The notes beneath the pieces are model-generated. The model did no database searches, was not told the DNA's origin, and worked only from the letters and a program-made list of their open reading frames with translations. Made by a program: the position numbers and the translations under genes. A stretch of 24,131 nucleotides of DNA from positions 1 to 24,131 of IMG/VR virus record IMGVR_UViG_3300042892_003610; one strand, 5' to 3'. Of the stretch, positions 12,519 through 19,879 are shown piece by piece. This stretch comes from a virus. How positions within the stretch are numbered: position 1 is the first letter of the stretch; the number at the start of each line of letters is the position of its first letter.

Positions 12519-12902
12519 TTAATAAATATCTAGCACACTCATGTTAATTTCTTTTTTTTCTAAATCTACTGTCTTAATAATAATTTTTATTTCATCACCT
12601 AATCTCATTTTTCTACCAGTTATTTCTTCAATAAAACAATGGTTTTTAACATCAGGTGTCCAAGTTCTATAACCTATATCTGATGATTTAACTAACCCCT
12701 CACAACCATTTTCTGGTATTTCAACGAATATACCATAGTCTTGAACTGAAGTTATTACACCAGTATATATTTTACCTAATTTATCCATCAAGTATTGACA
12801 TTGCTTATACTTAATGCTATCTCTACTAGCTTTTTGTGCTACCCTTTCTCTTTGAGAAAGATGTGCTGCCATTTTTTCTAATTCATCAGATTTATACTTC
12901 AT
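12519..12902 (-). CDS. detached C-terminal S1 domain of RNase R
   Basis: This 127-aa protein corresponds to the C-terminal end of RNase R. Residues 1-40 (SDELEKMAAHLSQRERVAQK, then ASRDSIKYKQ) match the last helices of the RNB domain, and residues about 43-124 form the S1 RNA-binding domain (GVITSVQDYGIFVEI, CEGLVKSSDI, RLGDEIKIIIKTVDLEKKEI). The catalytic part is the separate gene 13999-15537, and a reversed lysozyme gene lies between. This fragment has its own full promoter, 4 nt from its ATG, so it should be leaderless and expressed. Whether it joins the catalytic part as a second subunit is inference. It could also act alone as an RNA-binding protein. Confidence 0.85.
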   Translation of the reverse strand: MKYKSDELEKMAAHLSQRERVAQKASRDSIKYKQCQYLMDKLGKIYTGVITSVQDYGIFVEIPENGCEGLVKSSDIGYRTWTPDVKNHCFIEEITGRKMRLGDEIKIIIKTVDLEKKEINMSVLDIY

Positions 12903-12906
12903 TTTG

Positions 12907-12937
12907 CAAATATACTAATTTAAAATCAAATTATCAA
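12907..12937 (-). promoter_or_regulatory. Bacteroidetes-type promoter, leaderless configuration
   Basis: TATATTTG (12907-12914), a 20-nt spacer and TTG (12935-12937). The element ends 4 nt (CAAA) before the ATG of the S1 fragment. It sits in the 65-nt divergent gap shared with the lysozyme gene. Confidence 0.8.
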
Positions 12938-12956
12938 TATTTTTAATATAAAAAAA

Positions 12957-12967
12957 GATATTTATAA
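12957..12967 (+). promoter_or_regulatory. candidate phage-specific promoter motif
   Basis: GATATTTATAA lies directly before the first ATG of the plus-strand lysozyme gene, or 12 nt before the third ATG at 12980. Related motifs precede 9573-10148 and 16211-16669. No TAnnTTTG element is present on this strand. Confidence 0.3.
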
Positions 12968-14011
12968 ATGATGAGAATTATGACATTTGAGAATATCAAT
13001 AGATTAAGTAGTATGTACTACTTAAATAAAGCAATTAATGAATCTAAATTGCTTGTCGAATCATACCCAAATGTTAATTCTTTATTATTAGAAGCTGATG
13101 ATGATTCAGCATCTTATGAATGGGATTTTGTTAATAATAAATTCTATGATAGAGTAAATAATATTGAAACTGATATTAAAAAATCAGCATCATATGTTAG
13201 AACAGCTGAACAAGGTATAGATTTCATTAAGACATTAGTTGCTAAAGTTGCTGAATTACCAGATAAATTAAAATCTCGTGTTGTTAAGGTAGCAATAGCA
13301 TCAATGGCATTAACAATGGGTTATAATCAATTGGTTGATGTTGATAGCAAAGTAGATGCTTTACCTAAAAACAATGTAGTAACGATGGTTGGTGACCTAT
13401 TAGATAATGCTATAACTAAAAAAGAAGTACCACAAAAAGCCGAAAAACCTGTAGTAAAAGAAAAGTTTTCAAATAAAATAATTGATTTATTAAAAACTCA
13501 TGAAGGTATTGGTGGTAAACCAGTACTTACCGCTTATAATATTGGTGACGGTGCATATACAATTGGATACGGTCACGCTGTATTTAAGGATATTTCTAGA
13601 GGTGATAATAGTAGTAGTTATGATTTCTTAGTATCATACGATGAGTATGAAAAAATGAAACAAAGAGGTGAAAAGGTAACCATAACACCAGAACAAGCTG
13701 AACAATTATTAAAAGATGATGTTAAAATAGCGGCTGAAGGTTTAGATAGATTGTTGAATGAATGGAAAGCTGATGGTGTTAACCCTAAAATAACTCAACC
13801 TATGTATGATGCTATGGTTTCAATGATTTATAATATGGGTGTTACCACATTTAGAAAAAGTGAATTTATTCAATTAGTAAAACGTGGTAAATTTAAACAA
13901 GCTGCTGAAGCAATTAAAAGCACCAGCAGCCAAATGTTTAGAAAATATCCAGGATTAATAGTTAGAAGAGGTGATGAGTCTCAAACATTCACAGGTAATT
14001 ACCCAACGTAA
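12968..14011 (+). CDS. T4-type (GH24) lysozyme with long N-terminal extension
   Basis: This 347-aa protein carries a GH24 muramidase domain from about residue 165: KTHEG with catalytic E179, GDGAYTIGYGH with D194, T198 and the GYGH turn, and MVSMIYNMGVTTFRKSEF later. It cuts peptidoglycan between MurNAc and GlcNAc. The first 160 residues are a non-catalytic extension that begins with a basic helix and has LVE-S (residue 31) and LLE-A (residue 42), both T4-protease-like sites. It may therefore be packaged or virion-associated rather than an endolysin. It is the only plus-strand gene before 23740 and sits inside a split RNase R gene. ATGs at 12968, 12971 and 12980 are all possible starts. Its 3' end overlaps the RNase R stop by 13 nt. 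Confidence 0.88.
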   Translation: MMRIMTFENINRLSSMYYLNKAINESKLLVESYPNVNSLLLEADDDSASYEWDFVNNKFYDRVNNIETDIKKSASYVRTAEQGIDFIKTLVAKVAELPDKLKSRVVKVAIASMALTMGYNQLVDVDSKVDALPKNNVVTMVGDLLDNAITKKEVPQKAEKPVVKEKFSNKIIDLLKTHEGIGGKPVLTAYNIGDGAYTIGYGHAVFKDISRGDNSSSYDFLVSYDEYEKMKQRGEKVTITPEQAEQLLKDDVKIAAEGLDRLLNEWKADGVNPKITQPMYDAMVSMIYNMGVTTFRKSEFIQLVKRGKFKQAAEAIKSTSSQMFRKYPGLIVRRGDESQTFTGNYPT

Positions 14012-15537
14012 CCATCGTTACCCAATACACCACTAATTATTCTATGGAATATTAAATCAGGATATCTTCTGATTGGGCTAGTTGTATGCATATAAAACTT
14101 AACACCTAAACCATAATGTCCTATATTTTTAGTTTGATAATTAGCTTTGGTCATGCATCTAACTACTAAATTATTAATTATATTTTCTTCTGGTGTATCT
14201 TTAACTTCCTTAAGTAACCCATTTAGTTTATCCTTAATCTTATTATCATCAGATAAGTCTAATTTATAACCAATCAATTCTATAAATGTTTTTAGTGATT
14301 CTAATCTAGTTGGGTCTGGTTCATCATGTGTTCTATGCAATGTCACAACACCTTTTTTTGTTACGTATTCACAAACTTGTCTGTTTGTTAAAACCATAAA
14401 TTCCTCAATCAACCAATTTGATTCTTTTTGCTCAGTAAAATAAACGCCAAGTGGGTTTCCATTTAAATCTAAATCAAACTTAACTTCAGAACCTCTAAAT
14501 TTTAATGAATTTTTATCACTTCTAATTTTTCTTATTTTACTTGCGTATCGATTCAAATCTAATATAGCTCTTTTTAACTCTTTATTATAGATGTCACCAC
14601 CTTCAATTACTTTTTGAACTTCAGTATATGTTAATCGGTAATTTGAATTGATTATACCACGACAAAACTTTTCTTTAATTACTTTACCATTTTGGTCAAG
14701 TGTGAATATAAATGAATAAACTAATTTATCAGTATGTGGGTTAAGTGAACAAAGATTGTTACTTAATTTTTCTGGTAACATTGGTACAACCCTATCAACT
14801 AAATAAACCGATGTACCACGTTTATATGCTTCATCATCTATAGCTGTATTTGGTTTTACATAATAAGATACATCCGCAATATGAACAGCAACTTCAATAT
14901 TACCATCAACCCATTGTACTGATAAGGCATCATCTAAATCTTTAGCTGTTTCACCATCAATAGTAAAAGTTAATATGTCACGCATATCTAATCTTTTAGC
15001 TATTTCTTTTTCTGAAATAACATCTGATATTAATTCAGACTCATTAATTACATTTTGTTTAAATTCATATGGTAGATTATATTCTTCCAATATACTATGA
15101 ATTTCAACATCATTATTACCTGATTGACCTAATACTCTAATTACTTCACCATTAGGGTTTTTCTGATTATCACCCCAAGTTGTCATTTTCACAACAACCT
15201 TTTCACCATTAGATGCACCCATTGTTTTATTTAATGGGATGAATATATCAATATTCATTCGTTTATTATCTGGTATTAGAAAAGCATGCTTTAATGATAT
15301 TTGCATAGTACCAACGAACTCAGTCTTGAATCGTTCTACAATCTCAATTACCTTACCTTCAAATTGACCATTATCAGTTTTGGTTAATTCAACTTTAACT
15401 ATATCTAAATGCAATGCTTTGTTTACACTACCTTTATTGATATGTATACCCTTTTTTATATCTTGGTTTGTAACATAACCTGAACCGAATCCCGTAAGAC
15501 CAATTTCACCAGTTACAATATCTCCTTTTTTAAACAT
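13999..15537 (-). CDS. rnr: RNase R catalytic part (RNB exoribonuclease), lacking S1
   Basis: This 512-aa protein has cold-shock-like domains in the first 180 residues and an RNB 3'-5' exoribonuclease domain with the acidic centre FTIDGETAKDLDDALS (D194, D200, D202, D203) and TTSPIRRYPDLIFHR near the end. It then stops at GNDGYVG, where normal RNase R continues through helices into an S1 domain. That missing part is the gene 12519-12902. RNase R degrades structured RNA and, in bacteria, works with SmpB-tmRNA on non-stop mRNAs; smpB lies 2.4 kb away. The open frame begins with TTG at 15540, but the ATG at 15537 is the likelier start. Confidence 0.9.
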   Translation of the reverse strand: MFKKGDIVTGEIGLTGFGSGYVTNQDIKKGIHINKGSVNKALHLDIVKVELTKTDNGQFEGKVIEIVERFKTEFVGTMQISLKHAFLIPDNKRMNIDIFIPLNKTMGASNGEKVVVKMTTWGDNQKNPNGEVIRVLGQSGNNDVEIHSILEEYNLPYEFKQNVINESELISDVISEKEIAKRLDMRDILTFTIDGETAKDLDDALSVQWVDGNIEVAVHIADVSYYVKPNTAIDDEAYKRGTSVYLVDRVVPMLPEKLSNNLCSLNPHTDKLVYSFIFTLDQNGKVIKEKFCRGIINSNYRLTYTEVQKVIEGGDIYNKELKRAILDLNRYASKIRKIRSDKNSLKFRGSEVKFDLDLNGNPLGVYFTEQKESNWLIEEFMVLTNRQVCEYVTKKGVVTLHRTHDEPDPTRLESLKTFIELIGYKLDLSDDNKIKDKLNGLLKEVKDTPEENIINNLVVRCMTKANYQTKNIGHYGLGVKFYMHTTSPIRRYPDLIFHRIISGVLGNDGYVG

Positions 15538-15554
15538 CAATTTTTATTTTTTTA

Positions 15555-15562
15555 CAAATATA
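15555..15562 (-). promoter_or_regulatory. -7 promoter element for RNase R
   Basis: TATATTTG on the minus strand lies 17 nt before the ATG at 15537. The -33 position falls inside the terminator stem at 15582-15596 and does not read TTG, so it is a weaker match. Confidence 0.55.
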
Positions 15563-15575
15563 CCAACAATAAATG

Positions 15576-15602
15576 AAAAAAGCCACACTAGGTGGCTTTT
15601 TA
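15576..15602 (-). terminator. rho-independent terminator
   Basis: On the minus strand AAAAAGCCAC-CTAGT-GTGGCTTTTTT forms a stem of about 11 bp with a 5-nt loop and T-run. It overlaps the stop region of 15604-16203 and separates that gene from RNase R. Confidence 0.9.
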
Positions 15603-15603
15603 T

Positions 15604-16203
15604 TTAAATTATATCAGTACTTTCTAGTAACGTATATGAGAATTTGTTTCCATGAATTTTTGCAGCTTTCTTACATATTTTCATAAATTCATCAAAATCT
15701 TTTACTCGTTTAAACACTTGACAACCTTCGCTCCAATTTTCTACCCATGTTGAATCTTGACCAGCTTTATGAATGTTAATCCCAAACATACCTGTATCAA
15801 CTATAGCTTCAGAGAATACATTATTCTTATCACCATCACGATAAACCTTTACGTTACCATTTCTTTGACAAAGTGCTTCGTATTTACCTTGATGTTTATC
15901 AATTGTCCAAACAGAACGATATTGTCCAGGTACTAACCTAGCAACACCTTTAGAATTATGGAATTGTTCAACCCCTTTTTTACCTGGGTCTGTTGTATTA
16001 TTCCAGATATAGAATTTCCAAACACCATTTTCTTTAAAAGATAGTGTAATGAAATCATCAAATACATTTGTTACCTTATCAGCAACAGATGGTGCATTAT
16101 TTCTTACCCCTACGATGTTTACATCATAGTCTTTAGCTCCTTCAAACCAAGTATAACCTTTAGATTTGACAGCCTTTTCAATTTGTTCTTTAGTATAGCT
16201 CAT
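15604..16203 (-). CDS. putative YkuD-like peptidoglycan protein
   Basis: This 199-aa protein has the late motif MFGINIHKAGQDSTWVENWS followed by EGCQVF. A histidine, then glycine, and a downstream S-x-G-C is the active-site pattern of L,D-transpeptidase (YkuD) folds, with the cysteine as nucleophile. The N-terminal half is soluble and basic (VRNNAPSVADKV, FITLSFKENGVWKFY). No signal peptide is seen. It lies 7 nt downstream of a GH24 lysozyme gene and shares its terminator, so a role in cell-wall attack or modification is likely. The family call is by motif only and could be wrong. Confidence 0.55.
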   Translation of the reverse strand: MSYTKEQIEKAVKSKGYTWFEGAKDYDVNIVGVRNNAPSVADKVTNVFDDFITLSFKENGVWKFYIWNNTTDPGKKGVEQFHNSKGVARLVPGQYRSVWTIDKHQGKYEALCQRNGNVKVYRDGDKNNVFSEAIVDTGMFGINIHKAGQDSTWVENWSEGCQVFKRVKDFDEFMKICKKAAKIHGNKFSYTLLESTDII

Positions 16204-16210
16204 TTTTTTA

Positions 16211-16669
16211 TTATTTATTAAAGTATAATTTAACTTCAGCTTCTCTTCTTCTAACTAAACCTTTAAGTGTTTTACCACCAGCTTTAGTCCATTTCATAAA
16301 TTCAGCTTCAATCGTTATGTCATTTGGGTTTGTATTAACTTTTTTAAGAAGTGTACTAGATTTCAAATTAGATGGTCCTAGATTATAACAAAATGAAACT
16401 AATGCATCAAATTGACTTTGAGTAACCGTATCAATACAATATGAATCAACATATTGCTCAAACTTAATCAACATGCTTTTTAATAACTCAATAGCTTTTT
16501 CTTCTGTGATTGATGAATCTTTCATTGTAACTTTTTTACCGTTTGGGTAAAATGTGGCACCATATCCAATTGTTGGAATTTTTGCTGGACATAAATAAGG
16601 TTTTGAACTAAAGCCTTCGAATGATTTAATTAAATCAATACCTTTACTTGTAATCTTTGTAACTTTCAT
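16211..16669 (-). CDS. GH24 lysozyme (endolysin-like)
   Basis: This 152-aa protein is a compact phage lysozyme with the canonical catalytic spacing E-8-D/C-5-T: E18 (SFEGF), C27 (LCPAK) and T33 (PTIGYG). FDALVSFCYNLGPSNLKSST and the C-terminal GLVRRREAEVKLY are also typical of the family. It cleaves the peptidoglycan glycan backbone. No signal peptide is present, so release would need a holin. It is the second GH24 gene in the window and lacks the long extension of 12968-14011, so this one is the better endolysin candidate. It pairs with the YkuD-like gene downstream. Confidence 0.9.
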   Translation of the reverse strand: MKVTKITSKGIDLIKSFEGFSSKPYLCPAKIPTIGYGATFYPNGKKVTMKDSSITEEKAIELLKSMLIKFEQYVDSYCIDTVTQSQFDALVSFCYNLGPSNLKSSTLLKKVNTNPNDITIEAEFMKWTKAGGKTLKGLVRRREAEVKLYFNK

Positions 16670-16680
16670 TTTAAGCGTTT

Positions 16681-16692
16681 ATTATAAATATT
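16681..16692 (-). promoter_or_regulatory. candidate phage-specific promoter motif
   Basis: AATATTTATAAT on the minus strand lies 11 nt before the lysozyme start at 16669. The extended 14-mer ATATTTATAATAAA also occurs near 23682-23695. No TAnnTTTG element precedes this gene. Confidence 0.3.
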
Positions 16693-16701
16693 ACTTAAAA
16701 T

Positions 16702-16727
16702 GAAAAAGGGAACCTATTGGCTCCATT
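16702..16727 (-). terminator. rho-independent terminator
   Basis: On the minus strand GGAGCC-AATA-GGTTCC (with one G-U pair), followed by CTTTTTC, lies just after the stop of the HAD_SAK-like gene at 16731. Confidence 0.8.
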
Positions 16728-16730
16728 TTT

Positions 16731-17345
16731 TTACTTTGTTGCATCCGTTATATGATGAACAATTACTTTTATTTTTTGTTTACTGGCCCAGTCTTGGAAT
16801 ACTGGTAAATGGTCATCCCTATCTTCCCAGATTTCAATTTCTTCTAGGCTTGGGTTGTTATTAACTAATTTATTCAATACTTCTATTTTAAAGTCAGCAG
16901 TATCTAAATTACCAGTTTTATAGATATAATCGTTAAACTTTAATCCCTTACTGTTTAATATATCAGTAACCAATTTACCAACACCAGCATGTCTACCAGT
17001 TAATAATAATACCATAGTATCTGGTCTACTAGATTGTTCTTTATAAGCTGATAATGTTTTTGGTATTGGGTTATTATCAAAAATATTTCGTTTAAGACCA
17101 ATTTCCTTTAAACCTGGTGCTAATTTAGTGTCTTTTTGAAAATAAATTCTACTATCTAGACTTTCAGGTCTACCCCACCAACCTTTAAATGGCCATTCAA
17201 ATCCAAATTCTTTTTGCCACAAAGGTTTACCACTTTCTGGTGTATCAGTATCAATTAATGTTCCGTCAAAATCAAATATAGCTACTCGTTTGATAGTTTC
17301 ATCAATAACACCTTCCCTTAATATCATTCTAATTTTATCTTTCAT
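16731..17345 (-). CDS. HAD phosphatase of the Swiss-Army-Knife RNA-repair type
   Basis: This 204-aa protein has HAD motif I VAIFDFDGTLIDTDTPESGK, a GWWGRPESLD segment, motif II LLLTGRHAGVG, then GLKFNDYIYKTGNLDTADFK and motif IV IEIWEDRDDHLPVF. This order matches the HAD_SAK family predicted to act in RNA repair as an end-healing phosphatase. The leader MKDKIRMILRE-G is basic and ends in an LxE site. The ATG at 17345 is fixed by a promoter 4 nt upstream. An in-frame TTG at 17360 would lie inside the promoter. A 2H phosphoesterase is its upstream neighbour, which supports an RNA-end function. Confidence 0.8.
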   Translation of the reverse strand: MKDKIRMILREGVIDETIKRVAIFDFDGTLIDTDTPESGKPLWQKEFGFEWPFKGWWGRPESLDSRIYFQKDTKLAPGLKEIGLKRNIFDNNPIPKTLSAYKEQSSRPDTMVLLLTGRHAGVGKLVTDILNSKGLKFNDYIYKTGNLDTADFKIEVLNKLVNNNPSLEEIEIWEDRDDHLPVFQDWASKQKIKVIVHHITDATK

Positions 17346-17349
17346 TTTA

Positions 17350-17380
17350 CAAATATACAAATAAATATTTAATTTTCAAA
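17350..17380 (-). promoter_or_regulatory. Bacteroidetes-type promoter, leaderless configuration
   Basis: TATATTTG (17350-17357), a 19-nt spacer and TTTG (17377-17380). The element ends 4 nt (TAAA) before the ATG at 17345 and overlaps the 3' end of the 2H gene. Confidence 0.8.
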
Positions 17381-17938
17381 AGGATACTCCTTTTTTGTTC
17401 CATCAGCCATTGAATAAACCACTTTAGTTACAACAACCTCAACTGGTTCAATGTCTTTAAATTTATCAACATATTTATCAATTTTATCTGGTTTGATATA
17501 GGCAATCGTTGCGTGTGGGTGGTAATCTGGGTATGATGTGGTATGTGGGAATTTAGTAAACTTTTTATTTTCACTATGTAAATCTTCACTTTCCACGTCA
17601 AATTTTAATACACCAAATTTTGGATTATTAAATGATGATACTTTTTGCATCTTCAATTCTGGTTTTTTTAAACCATTAATAACCTTTTCAATATCTTCTA
17701 ATGGTATATCACTATGTAATCCATATAACACTGTAACATGTGGTTCAGTTTCAAACCCATATCCTCTATCACCATCTTCACCAAGATATAAATCATCTTT
17801 ATCAATCATTGATTCAAGATTATCCCAATCTTCTTTATTCACATCTAAAAATACCATAACACAACCGTATTCAAACTTATCGCTGTGTTTACCTTCATTT
17901 AATTTTTTTCTAAATATACTTTTAATAAAATCTTTCAT
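17369..17938 (-). CDS. 2H phosphoesterase (2'-5' RNA ligase-like)
   Basis: This 189-aa protein has the two HxT motifs of the 2H superfamily, PHVTVLYGL and HPHATIAYI, about 80 residues apart, each in a beta strand. Family members open cyclic phosphates, ligate 2'-5' RNA or degrade 2'-5' oligoadenylates. The start MKDFIKSIFRKKLNE-G is a basic helix ending in LxE, like the neighbouring HAD enzyme. The ATG at 17938 overlaps the upstream stop (ATGA); a longer TTG-started frame is rejected. Together with the HAD_SAK-like protein it suggests an RNA-repair or defence-signal-clearing pair. Confidence 0.85.
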   Translation of the reverse strand: MKDFIKSIFRKKLNEGKHSDKFEYGCVMVFLDVNKEDWDNLESMIDKDDLYLGEDGDRGYGFETEPHVTVLYGLHSDIPLEDIEKVINGLKKPELKMQKVSSFNNPKFGVLKFDVESEDLHSENKKFTKFPHTTSYPDYHPHATIAYIKPDKIDKYVDKFKDIEPVEVVVTKVVYSMADGTKKEYPFEN

Positions 17939-18288
17939 ATTAATAATAATACTATTAATGAACCAACTATTAACCCCCAAATAAAACTATTGAAATTTGA
18001 TTTAGTTTTTGGTTTTGATTCTTTGTTTGTTATTAGTGCACCAGAAATCCTTTTTGTAGCACTACCTATTAGTTTCATATCAATAGGTCCGTGAGCATTT
18101 ATTGTTTGTCTTAAAGCACCTTTTATTCTATTTCGCTCAACTACTCTTTCTTTATTTAACTTCTCAATAGATTTAATATTAATGTCCTCATATTTCATGA
18201 AGACATTAATAATTTCATCGCTAGTAATTGTTTTATTTTTTAATAATTCCTGAACTTCAAGGTCAATTTTTTTTACTCTCCTACTCAT
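17935..18288 (-). CDS. tail-anchored membrane protein
   Basis: This 117-aa protein has a charged helical first part (SRRVKKIDLEVQELLKNKTI) and a middle with GALRQTINAHGPIDMKLIGS. It ends with a single C-terminal hydrophobic helix (about residues 100-117, FIWGLIVGSLIVLLLI), so it should be tail-anchored with the bulk in the cytoplasm. No family is recognised. It shares one base with the upstream gene and overlaps the 2H gene by ATGA, so it lies in an operon with both. Confidence 0.7.
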   Translation of the reverse strand: MSRRVKKIDLEVQELLKNKTITSDEIINVFMKYEDINIKSIEKLNKERVVERNRIKGALRQTINAHGPIDMKLIGSATKRISGALITNKESKPKTKSNFNSFIWGLIVGSLIVLLLI

Positions 18289-19874
18289 TAGTTTAAGGTT
18301 GTAAATTCTCCATTTATGAAGTTTATGTGTTGAGCTCTACCGTCTGTATGTATTATAATATGTGATTGTAACCATGTACTTGCACCTTTATTATAACCAA
18401 CTCTTAATTTAGTTGATGTTCCAACTGCGATTGCACCATCTTTTCTACCTGGACTATGATAATGACCAACAACAATTTTAGTATTCAATCTACGGAATTG
18501 TAATAATGAACCACGACTACCATTAGAACCGATATCACCATGTTGTCCAAGTTCCCAATCCTTAACTCTATAAGATTCACTTCTACCTAACGTTTTAAAT
18601 TTAGGGAATCTCTCATTTATAATTGATGGGATAACACCTTTAACACTATATGGGTCTCTACCATACTGCTCAAGTAATAAGTCACTATATCGCATATATA
18701 ATCTTGAGTTCTTGAAAGTTGGTTGTTTCTTCCAGTCTTCATTCTTCAACCATCGGTCTAAGAAATCATCATGGTTACTTCTAACAACTACAACATTATC
18801 ATATTTTTCAAATGCTTGTAACCCAGTTAACATATTTTCAACCTCTTTTTCCAAATCATTAGTACCAGCAATTTCTTTACCGTATTGAATAAATGGGTCT
18901 TTCATTTCGTGATGTGATATTGAATTACCATCAAATACATCATGTAAAATAACATGTTTAGGTACTAGTTTATCCATTAGTACCATAGTTGAATCAAGTA
19001 CTACTTGGTCATGATGACCATAGTGAATATCACCCAATACTATAGCTGAAACTTTATCCAATTCTTTAATTAACCCATTTTCAACTCTAAAGTATAAATC
19101 ACTAAAGTTACCAGTTTTGTCATCAGCAGTTACTTGTCTAGTAAAGAAAATTTCATCATCTTTTATTTCAACAATAACAAACCCAAAGGTATGGTGGAAA
19201 TCACCAGTTTTACCAGCTTTAGAGTCAGTATAGTTCTTTTTAGTAATAGAACCAGTAGTTAGCATCATTTTTGGTCTACAACCTTCTAAAACTGGTATCA
19301 TTTCTAATTGTACTTTTGGACTACCAAAGACACATGAATTAACACCACTCAAAGCCTGTAAACCAGTCATTGGATTTACCGCTGTTGGTTGAATTTTAAT
19401 ATCTGATAATATTGATACAAACTCATGGATATCATGTCTATTAGCATCTAAATACTTAATGACTTTACTGTCCCAATTTTCCTCTTGTTCTTGGTTTTGT
19501 GACCATATTGATGTTGGATTTTTATATCTACCAGCAATAACGTGAATATCAGCGTTGATATAATCAGCATATGCTTCAATATTCTTAAGGAATCCAGAAT
19601 GTACTGGAGTGTTATTTTGAGCCCATGTGATGATAAATCTTTTTTTGTTTTCATCATGTACTCTAGCTTTGGCTTTTACATACTGTTCTGGTTCAATATC
19701 AACCTTTTCTTTTAATGATAATCTTTCAGAACACCATTTACGTATTGTTCGTTCACTAACACCGAATTCATCACCAAGCATTGCTGCTCGTTTTTCCCAT
19801 GATGTGGAGTCTTTGTCATTGTAAACTTCACGTATACGGTCCTTCTGACTTTCAGTTAAATTTTTAAATTTCAT
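18288..19874 (-). CDS. HTH-metallophosphoesterase, phage T5 A1-like
   Basis: This 528-aa protein starts with a helix-turn-helix (about residues 24-50, GVSERTIRKWCSE). A conserved middle follows (KRFIITWAQNNTPVHSGFLK, HVIAGRYKNPTS) and then a calcineurin-like metallophosphoesterase: GDIHYGHHD at 281-289, HDVFDGNSISHH at 311-322, RSNHDD at 365-370, GQHGD at 443-447 and GHYH at 470-473. All metal-binding motifs are present. The architecture matches large phage proteins related to T5 A1, linked to early host-DNA breakdown. That link is recalled knowledge, and the relation is by architecture. Nuclease activity here is inferred. Confidence 0.75.
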   Translation of the reverse strand: MKFKNLTESQKDRIREVYNDKDSTSWEKRAAMLGDEFGVSERTIRKWCSERLSLKEKVDIEPEQYVKAKARVHDENKKRFIITWAQNNTPVHSGFLKNIEAYADYINADIHVIAGRYKNPTSIWSQNQEQEENWDSKVIKYLDANRHDIHEFVSILSDIKIQPTAVNPMTGLQALSGVNSCVFGSPKVQLEMIPVLEGCRPKMMLTTGSITKKNYTDSKAGKTGDFHHTFGFVIVEIKDDEIFFTRQVTADDKTGNFSDLYFRVENGLIKELDKVSAIVLGDIHYGHHDQVVLDSTMVLMDKLVPKHVILHDVFDGNSISHHEMKDPFIQYGKEIAGTNDLEKEVENMLTGLQAFEKYDNVVVVRSNHDDFLDRWLKNEDWKKQPTFKNSRLYMRYSDLLLEQYGRDPYSVKGVIPSIINERFPKFKTLGRSESYRVKDWELGQHGDIGSNGSRGSLLQFRRLNTKIVVGHYHSPGRKDGAIAVGTSTKLRVGYNKGASTWLQSHIIIHTDGRAQHINFINGEFTTLN

Positions 19875-19879
19875 AATTT

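Noticed and set aside
12968-14011. The lysozyme insertion as a group I or II intron or intein in RNase R
   Set aside because: The insert is a reversed complete gene with no intron core, no endonuclease and no splice-site or intein motifs. The downstream half also has its own start codon and promoter.
11100-15600. A tmRNA gene expected near smpB and RNase R
   Set aside because: Gaps in this stretch are too short and I found no tRNA-like ends or a tag reading frame. A tmRNA may lie elsewhere in the genome or be supplied by the host.
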